Shown piece after piece: positions 56,401 to 64,000 of a stretch of 64,000 nucleotides of DNA. The stretch spans positions 51,137,187-51,201,186 of the forward strand of contig NC_088301.1 of NCBI RefSeq assembly GCF_032854445.1, read 5' to 3'. Below the pieces are notes generated by a model, which did no database searches, had not been told where the DNA came from, and was given only the letters and a program-made list of their open reading frames with translations. This stretch comes from Liolophura sinensis. Taxonomy: Eukaryota > Mollusca > Polyplacophora > Chitonida > Chitonidae. How positions within the stretch are numbered: the first letter of the stretch is position 1; each line of letters opens with the position of its first letter. A program made the translations under genes and the position numbers.

Positions 56401-59400
56401 TAGTGGATTAATGACATTAAGAATATCAGAACAAATATTGTGATATATACTTGTTTGGATATTGATCATGTTACCTGACTATTTTGTGTACCATGTAACC
56501 ATGACAACTACATTTGTTCTCTGTAGGATTGCACATACAGAACATTGAATGCTGAAAAACAGCTTACTAGTTAAGACAACATTCATTATTTCTTTTACTG
56601 TTGTTAGGTCAATTATTATAATTCACAGACCATGGCAGGGTCCTTTTGCCAGCAGTTATTACGCCCACCGTATGTGTTCTGACATGTGTCTGCTTGTTAT
56701 GACATGTGGAGTTTTATGTTTCTGGCATGATTAACATCTCCTTGATACAAAATGCACTGTCTGGTGCATGTATGCTGTACTAGTGCAAAATGTATTACTA
56801 ACATGTCAGTGTTACAACTTAAGAAAGAATTATGAGCATGAAGTTACTTCCTTGATGGTTTTGCATGTCAACCATAAATATACACAATATTTCAAGTTTT
56901 CTTTAAAGACAGTAAATTATAACTTTTTATAAAAGCTCAGCTGATAGAAAACAGGGATTATTTACACCTAGATGATGAAGCATTCCACTTAATTGTGATA
57001 TTTCGCATTTTGTAAATACATGTACATGTAGTTCTATATTTAAGCAAATATAAACAACAAAGAAAACAGTTGAAAAACATAACATCTATATGCCACATAT
57101 ACATGTAAAAAGTATTACATGAATAGGATTGTGGTAGAAGTCTGAGGTGTGATATGTTACATCTTTTTGGTGACGCTGGACATTCCAACAGTCTGACATC
57201 ACAGTGGGTGGACCAAATACGTCACAGATGAAAATACGCCACAGATCAGCACATAACATATTTCGCGTTTGTGCAACAAATGACTTGTGACATGCAAGTC
57301 CGAATTTACACTAGTGCGACCTAGGCATTTTGCCAGTACCCCATTGATCACTGTGTTATCTTTGTTTTGTTTTTGTTCACACAATGAAAATATCCAAACA
57401 TCGATAATTGCAAACTAAAACCATTTGTATGGAACTGCCACCCATTTTAAGTAACCAATTAGAGTGACCAATTCTGTCAACAACACGTACTGTAATTCTT
57501 TAGCCTTTTTGCATGTCTGCAAGATGTTTATTTGAGCATACATTTCACAGAAAGTTGCTCTTTCATTTCATACTAAGGTACATGCCATTTCTCAGCCATG
57601 ACCTTGCCCTTGAAACATTAATTCATGTCAACTCCTCCCTATTTGAAGAAAGGTAGACAGTGATCAAAAAGCATCAGAAAATGTGCATCATGTCTTTTGC
57701 TTTAAATACATTATTCTGACGTTAGACCATGTTTAAAAATTTCTTTATTGTGAGGACCAAAAAAAATATGGCCTGTCAGTAGAATATTTTTTGTTTTACT
57801 GTGGCAAATGGAAGAGAAAGGGATTGTTTAAAAAAGTTAATTTGAGCAAAAAAAGGTGAAAAATAAATTGCATCAGAAGGATCCATATCCTGGAGGATTA
57901 CCCCAAGGTTACCCCCAGCAAGAGCCAACGTTAGCATGCCAGTGTGGCGCAGTGACCTAGGAGCCTGTCAACAATGCAGTAGCTGTGGGTTCAAGTCAAG
58001 CTCATTCTGGCTTCCTCTTCGACCATATGTGTGAAAGTCTACCATCAACCTGTGGATGGTCATAGGTTTCCCCTTGGCTCTGCCCAGTTTCCCCCCAGCA
58101 TCGTATAAGTGAAGTATTAGTGTCTCATGTCCTGCCATATTTGCTCTTGTACCAAATCATAGGATAAAGCTTACCAGCTTTTATTGTTTCATATAAGCCA
58201 AAATTACAAACAGGCTAAGATGTTATTCTGACATACAAAATGTATATCCAACTCATGCTTGCCTCGTCTCCGGCTCTACCTGGGAAGGTCTTCCAACAAC
58301 CTGCAGATGGTGGTGGGTTTCTCCCGGACACTGCCAGGTTTCTTCCCACCATAATGCTAGCCGCCATCGTATAAGTGAGATATTCTTGAGTACGGCATAA
58401 AACACGAATCAAACAAACAAAATGTATGCAGGAAGAAACTTGTACAAGTTCACGATTTAGAGTAAAGTGTATTTACTTTGTCTCATTGTAGGTCAATGAC
58501 TTCCCTGAGTTTCTCAGCGGTGAGGAAAGAGAAAACTCCCAGCACTTAGCTGTGCGTTTTCTTACGTCAACATCCAGGCGTCGTTCATTGCGGAAATCCA
58601 GACGGCAGACAAATGGGTCCATTCATGACACAGATCGCTCGAATGCCTCAACTCCACAGGGGAGCTTGTCTGAAGACTTTGGGTATCTCACCCAGAGCAT
58701 GTCTAGTCTCCATGCAGGGGGAAGTCGGCCTAGCAGCCAGAACTCACTTAGGGACAAGCTTCACCTTGGGAAAAAGTCAAAAAAGCCATTGAGCTCTGCT
58801 GACAGCACTGAAGATTTGTCACAGAAAACATGCCCAGAAATCATTGAAGAAGAGAGACTAGAAGACATCGAAGAATGTGATCTGTTTGATCGCTCTCATG
58901 ATTCATATCCCTTCAGAAAAGCAGATGATTTGCCATCTGCTAGGTTACGGGAGAAAGACTCAAAGTTTGTAAAGAATGGTTCTGCAGGCATTCAGGGAAA
59001 GAGGAGAGAACCTCCAAAATGTCCAGAAATCATCACCTCCCAACCTTCAGCACACACGTCAAGAGTTTGGCCCACAAATAATACTGCAGAAAAAGACAAA
59101 AATGGCTGCTGCCTCTTCGGGCTTTGTCAGTTTAAGTCAAATTCACATGACGCTGCTTTCGCTGCCAGTGGATCAAAGTCTAGATTAAAACGTAACTCTA
59201 TTGGGCCTCTTGCTGCCAGTGAACTGGATGTGGATCTAAATAAAGAAGCTTATTCACACAGAGATGATATCTCAGAGATCATTGAAATGCCAAACACAAA
59301 GTCTTCTCTCAGCTCACACACACTGATGGATGGTACGGGTCGGGATGCTCTGTCTCCACATGCCACTCCCCTTCCTTCATCTAGGATATCAACACCGTTG

Positions 59401-62400
59401 TTGAACAGATCTAGGAACACAACTCCGTTTGGTGACCAGAGTCAAGATGGCAGAAGGTACTACACACAACTAAGATTTCAAATGGAACATGTACATGTGC
59501 AGCCTAAAATTTAATACTTACATGTATTTGCCTTCCTTAACTCACTCAAAAAGTGCATTTTTTCAGGCAAATAATAGTCGTAAAATACTACTCATAGCGG
59601 AGAAACGTTTTTGGGGTAGATTAAATATAGCCTCCTACCTTCAAAATAAACCTCAAAGCAACTTTCTAATATCATGTGAATCTCAGCACTGGTCAAGTAA
59701 AATGAATATGTAATAACTTGGTCATGGATGAATTTTATGTCAAATGCAGCAGCTTTGCCCCTTACATGTTTAAGTTTGCCAGTTCTAAGAAAATTAAGAT
59801 TGTTGACCTCTATTTCTGTTGACAGAATTTGATGTATGGTTTCATGTTGTCAGACAGCTTTAAAATCAATACTGATGTGAATTTTCTTAAATGTTTACAA
59901 TGATGAAGCTTTTATCAATATTCATTCAAGGAATATTCATTCTCTTTTCCAGTTTACTTATGGTACCAGACCTGGCATCTGTTAATGGGGATTTCCACAG
60001 TTCTTTGATTTCCGGTGACAAGCGCATAGCTGTCTTGAACATTTACCTGCTCTCACTATCTTCTCCAATGCTAATGTTAATACGCAGTGCCTGGAACAAC
60101 TTTATGATTGTGAGTTACATTATAGTTGACAGTTTGTACAGGGTATACCATATTTGTTATGTTTTGTAATATAAAATATGCAGAAATGTCCTGGATTTAG
60201 CTTAGAAGTTATTAACAAAATTATGAGGTGTGTGAGATAGGTCCTCTTTTAATCCCAGAATCTGTCTCATCATAGCAGTTTAATATGCACATTTTTCTAC
60301 ATTACACTATTAATGCCATGTTTATGTTATATATGTATATCACATGAAATACATAAGTTAATGTTTCAAGTACTCAGTACTTCTTAAAATTACATGAATG
60401 TTCTTGTCTAACTTTATGTTATAAACTACATGCATAGAGATGTGTGCCATTTTCATGTTTTGAAACTTGCCCTCGATTAAGACCTCATGAGACTATGCTG
60501 AAATTAGCCACTTGTTAGTACAATCCTTTACTTTTCCTCCAGAGAGCAACCTTAATGATGGACGCAGAATTTGAAAAGAATGCTAAGGCTGGAGCAGTGA
60601 GGGCCACCTACAACCAAGTGTGAGCATTTATGTATTCAAGCTTGTGTGATAGCCTGGTCACTCACCCCCACACCCACCCCCCACTCCCCTCCACCTAAAT
60701 GCTGGCCGCCATGATATAAGTGAAACATCAGTCAAACATATCAAATAAGTAATTTATATGTTATATTGGACTGTAATAATATAAGAAGTAACTACCAAAG
60801 TAAATATAATGCTGAGGTTGTTATGTTTTCAACCCTATTAATATTTCAAGCACTGGACAGATTTTTATGAACTATTCTTGTAATTCTGCACCACAGTCAC
60901 TGGAAGAATAGTATGGTATTAAAATGCTGAATTTTTTAACGCTGTGAGATAAAGATGCTGTTATAGTTAACTGGAGGATTTTGTATCCTTTCACAGTTAC
61001 TCAATCTCTGATTGCTAAATGCTAGGTAATTTACGCTTTGATTCTTTTGTGACTAGATACACACTCTACCATATTATATTTTATTATTTTTCAGTGATAG
61101 CCTGGAATTTACATTTAGCATATTTCATTTTTGTTGTCTTAATTTCAGTCCCTCCAGGATCTGCCCAGTTTCCTCACACCATAATGCTAGCCGATGGCGT
61201 ATAAGTGAAATACTCTGGAGTATAGCGTAAAACACAAGTCAAATCAAATAAATAAATAAATAAATCAATCAATCAATCAATCTTACTTTCAGGGAGAAAA
61301 TGGAGGTGCTATTTATCCAGTTGAAGAGGGAATTATTTAGACCTGACAATAGCTTGGAAGACATTTATGATCTTTCAAATGAGCTAAGAATAGCATCTGA
61401 GAGAAACTTTGTGCTGAAGAAGATATTCTGGAAAGTGAGTTCATTCATGAGAAATTATGGTGCTACTATAAAAAAATTAAATACCTCATAAGGATGGTTT
61501 CTGGATTGCTATTCTCAATACCACAAACTCCATGCTATTAAGCATGACTGTTCAAATCTCTCACCAACTTTATGTCCTCTGGTTTGGTATTAAAAAGTAC
61601 TGGGCTCCTTCATGGTTTCCTCAGGGCTCTGCCAGGTTTCCTCTGGGTTCCACCATGTTCTCTCAGGGCTCTACCATGTTCTCACTGGGCTCCACCTTTG
61701 CTTCCTGTGGGCTTTACCAGGCTCTATCTGGGCTCTGCCAGGCTACCTCTGGCATCCTACTCATTGCTAGAGAAATGCTCTTCAGTATGTCGTGAACACC
61801 AGTCAATTAAAAAACTGTAAAATTTAATTCATAGCCTTGATCATCTGAGTGCCTTGCAAGGACCAGGAGGTGATAAATAACATGGAGCTAAATGGGAAAA
61901 TTTCTGATTTTTGCCAATGTAAAGTACTACCAGACAATGAAACTATTATATTTGAGGTTATACACATTCCGATTACATTTCCAGAAAAAAATTCTTATGT
62001 GAAAGCTATACTTTTCATTATTCATGCAAAAATCATATTCAAGGCCTATGTCACCTGGATTAAATTCAGTTTGCTTTCACCTCCAGTACTCAAATCATGT
62101 GACTAAACAGTGTGTTGATGTTTGGCTCAGAGCAGCTACGACATCACTTGAAAACTATGAATATAACAGCTTTGAAAATAGACCTGCAAAAATTTGAAAA
62201 TGAATAAAAATATTACAGAGTATAGCAGTTTTTCGTTATTTTTTTTTTTTTCAGAATTCTGATATGTTCCCATACTATGTGCATGTCATCCAGTCCTACG
62301 TACCAACATCTAGAACTAATTTGAACACAGTGAATGGAAGAAAGCAGCGACATGAAGAGATTGAGTGAGTTCCTTTCGCAAATGTTAACTAGTACAAAAG

Positions 62401-64000
62401 TAAGAGTGTGTCACTTCTTATTAGTTCATCAAGCAGACCGTCTTGAACAGCTCATCACATGTTCTTGTGGTTGTGGCTGGATTCATATTTAGTTTACCAC
62501 ATGTACATGTTGTGGTGCAAAAAAGTGATTTAAATCAAGCTAAATAAAAGTCAGTTTGTGGAGACAGGCAGTTCTTGTAATGGTTAATCTTGATTACATA
62601 CTGTAAATGTTACAGTTATTAGTCGCTGAGGATGAAGAGTTTCAAGACAGGATTTGTTTATGTTGAATTTGTATCTTTCATTTTGCATCGTAAAAATTCT
62701 TTCATAAGTTCACCTGTTTATACTTTTATGGACATGTGTTTTGCGTAATATAAGCTTGTTAACTTCGCGCACCAATGGAATGGCTTTTAAACATGGCATA
62801 ATAACGGGGGTTTTCTTAAAGTCTTCATGGAGATGATACTAAATGGAAAATACAGATTTAATAGCAAGTCCGTCTTTATTTGAAGTTTGTTCTTGAAATC
62901 ATCCAGCAAATGTGCATTTTGCTTCTTTGTGGAGGGGGGGGGGGGGTAGTTTGAAAATATAAAAAGTGTTTTACAGATTTGTTAAGTAAAGCTATATTCA
63001 TAATGGTGCTTACTATGTGTTTTCAGACTTGTTATCCTGCTCACTCAGATAATCAGCATAATGTTCAGAGAGACAGAACTTATACCAGCTCGCTTCCAAA
63101 CCTTGAAGTCACAGAGGTAGGTTAATTGTTCCATAAACATTGATTAGTATTTAAAGTCATTAAGAACTCCCTTCCATAGCAGTGTTTTGATAGGGAATTT
63201 ACAATTTTACATGTAACTTCTTGTTAAGTGCCTTTCTTTTTCATTTTTTGCAACAATATTTCCACTTGGGTGATAGTGATAGTGAATGTATTATAAGAAG
63301 TCATGTTCCATTTCCTAGGGGTAAAGCTGTCCTGGATTTGTTACGAGTATTGACCTGCCAGCCGGAGATCCCAGAGAAGCAAGTGGCGCCATCTGGTAGG
63401 GCAGCAGAACTTATCCAGTCATTCCAGGATGAAGGCTACAGCTCCGCATCTGCCACAGAGGTACTGAGCATAGGCTTATGAAAGAAAGCACATTTTAATA
63501 TCAATGGTTATTAAGACCTATAAACCTTAATCATCAGCAGCCATATATTTCTTTTTTATATGTATTTGTGGGTATCCTTTGTATGTTTTCAGACAACTAG
63601 AAAACTATTATATTTGTGTGACTTCTATTCTTATGTTTTTTTTTTCATTTGCTATTTATCTTTTACTTACTATTTCAGGTGACAAAACTGTTGGGTGAAT
63701 TTACAGATGTGAGCATGACAACTGTCTTTGAGCTATTCCTGATGGCAAGACAGGTAAATACACAAGTATCTTATATAGGCACATGTATTTATTATTTCTT
63801 AAGCTGATGTGAATAATAACTTTTCTTCTATGGTCTTTTGTATGAGTGGTTGAGGAATTAAAACTTCATTAAGGTTAGAAATTTGAAAAGAAAAAACATT
63901 TACATGAAAGGGTACTGATAGAAATAATTTTTTTTTTTCAGGCAAACTGGAATCACAACTCAGACAATTTCCTGAACATATTTTGGATGGTACAGGTTTT
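53392..64000 (+). CDS. C12orf56: C12orf56-like conserved protein, 5' part
   Basis: Ten coding exons with consistent phases: 53392-53643, 58492-59456, 59953-60109, 60543-60619, 61293-61434, 62255-62364, 63027-63116, 63319-63460, 63679-63753 and from 63942 on past the edge. All have GT/AG borders. The N-terminal part reads KNSKLEVFLKKALPERTFER, then NKAFKYVILGDEWIYLTENP, and across the first splice DLVNDFPEFLSGEERE. From memory this is the start of the poorly characterised animal protein C12orf56. Exon 2 is a long, Ser/Arg-rich, probably disordered segment (about 320 residues). Later exons are helical, for example IYDLSNELRIASERNFVLKK and AELIQSFQDEGYSS. No enzyme motif, signal peptide or membrane span is seen. 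Function is unknown; the gene name is less sure than the gene. Confidence 0.85.
55568..55790 (+). repeat. SINE-C (third tRNA-headed family)
   Basis: A box GGTGGCCTAATGGAG (55577-55591) and B box GGGTTCAAACC (55624-55634) at tRNA spacing, followed by a body unlike SINE-A or SINE-B (GGTGCCTCGCATGGTGCTCA) up to ACAAAAAACCCAAAGC. Single copy in this window, inside intron 1 of the C12orf56-like gene. Confidence 0.7.
56108..56270 (+). repeat. SINE-A, diverged, intron 1
   Basis: GTTCATGCTGGTTTCCTC, AGAAGGTCTGCCAGCAACTT, CACCTTAATGCTGGCAGCC and GTGAAGTATTCTTTAGTAAG. Head missing. Confidence 0.7.
57935..58120 (+). repeat. SINE-A, diverged, intron 1
   Basis: Begins AGTGTGGCGCAGTGACCTAG, includes GGTTCAAGTCAAGCTCATTC and CAACCTGTGGATGGTCATAG, and ends GTATAAGTGAAGTATT without a tail. 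Confidence 0.7.
58238..58430 (+). repeat. SINE-A 3' part, intron 1
   Basis: CCAACTCATGCTTGCCTCGT to TATTCTTGAGTACGGCATAA and an AATCAAACAAACAAA tail. It ends about 60 bp before exon 2 of the C12orf56-like gene. Confidence 0.8.
60688..60750 (+). repeat. SINE-A 3' fragment, intron 4
   Basis: CTAAATGCTGGCCGCCATGA, TATAAGTGAAACATCAG and CAAATAAGTAAT. Confidence 0.65.
61147..61285 (+). repeat. SINE-A 3' part with (AAAT)n(AATC)n tail, intron 4
   Basis: TCCCTCCAGGATCTGCCCAG, CACACCATAATGCTAGCCGA, GTATAAGTGAAATACTCTGG and a tail AAATAAATAAATAAAT that changes to CAATCAATCAATCAATC. It ends a few bases before the acceptor of exon 5 (61291-61292). Confidence 0.8.
61598..61812 (+). repeat. SINE-A with internally amplified motif, intron 5
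   Basis: The SINE-A phrase GGGCTCTGCCAGGTTTCCTC is repeated about seven times in degenerate form (61606-61755). GAGAAATGCTCTTCAGTA and GTGAACACCAGTCAATTAAA, a diverged SINE-A 3' end, follow. No coding role. Confidence 0.6.

Overview
The window is eukaryotic nuclear DNA: genes have introns with GT/AG borders, coding density is low, the background is AT-rich, and short interspersed retroposons with tRNA-like heads are everywhere. The most abundant SINE ends in an ATAAATAAATA tail preceded by a conserved GTATAAGTGAAATATTCTTG core. From memory this kind of repeat is common in lophotrochozoan, especially molluscan, genomes, so a marine mollusc or a related invertebrate is my best guess (inference; no database was searched).

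Three host genes are well supported. (1) 14268-15476, minus strand: a rhodopsin-type seven-transmembrane receptor with several non-standard signature positions. (2) 39902-49565, minus strand: a complete ten-exon Nudix hydrolase of the NUDT5 (ADP-sugar pyrophosphatase) type. I rebuilt it exon by exon to 217 residues, including a possible 9-nt microexon. (3) 53392 to the right edge, plus strand: the first ten coding exons of a conserved gene resembling vertebrate C12orf56, running out of the window. Genes 2 and 3 lie head to head about 3.8 kb apart. Weaker candidates are a three-exon plus-strand gene (4162-6017) and isolated exon-like stretches at 17.4-17.75, 19.0-19.4 and 25.3-25.6 kb.

The left 38 kb is mostly a graveyard of mobile DNA. 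Left to right it holds a broken Ty3/gypsy element (1.2-3.1 kb), a reverse-transcriptase relic with three further 3' pieces elsewhere, a 3.9 kb fold-back element with arms over 1.3 kb and terminal iteron-like repeats (8925-12800), a TTAA-flanked MITE, a nested (TA)n palindrome, a Penelope-like element split by a SINE with a perfect 9-bp target duplication, a 115-bp tandem array, a heavily mutated Maverick/Polinton-type relic (about 27.26-31.24 kb), several satellite-like repeats, a 191-bp exact tandem duplication, and a Tc1-type transposase relic (38.1-38.7 kb).

At 33.16-33.42 kb there is a GC-rich block that repeats a CCAAT box plus E2F-like site module with a perfect 18-bp CRE-centred palindrome. 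It looks like a cell-cycle-type promoter but has no recognised gene attached. Together with the fold-back element it is the least explained structure here. There is no CRISPR array, bacterial operon or stand-alone RNA gene.
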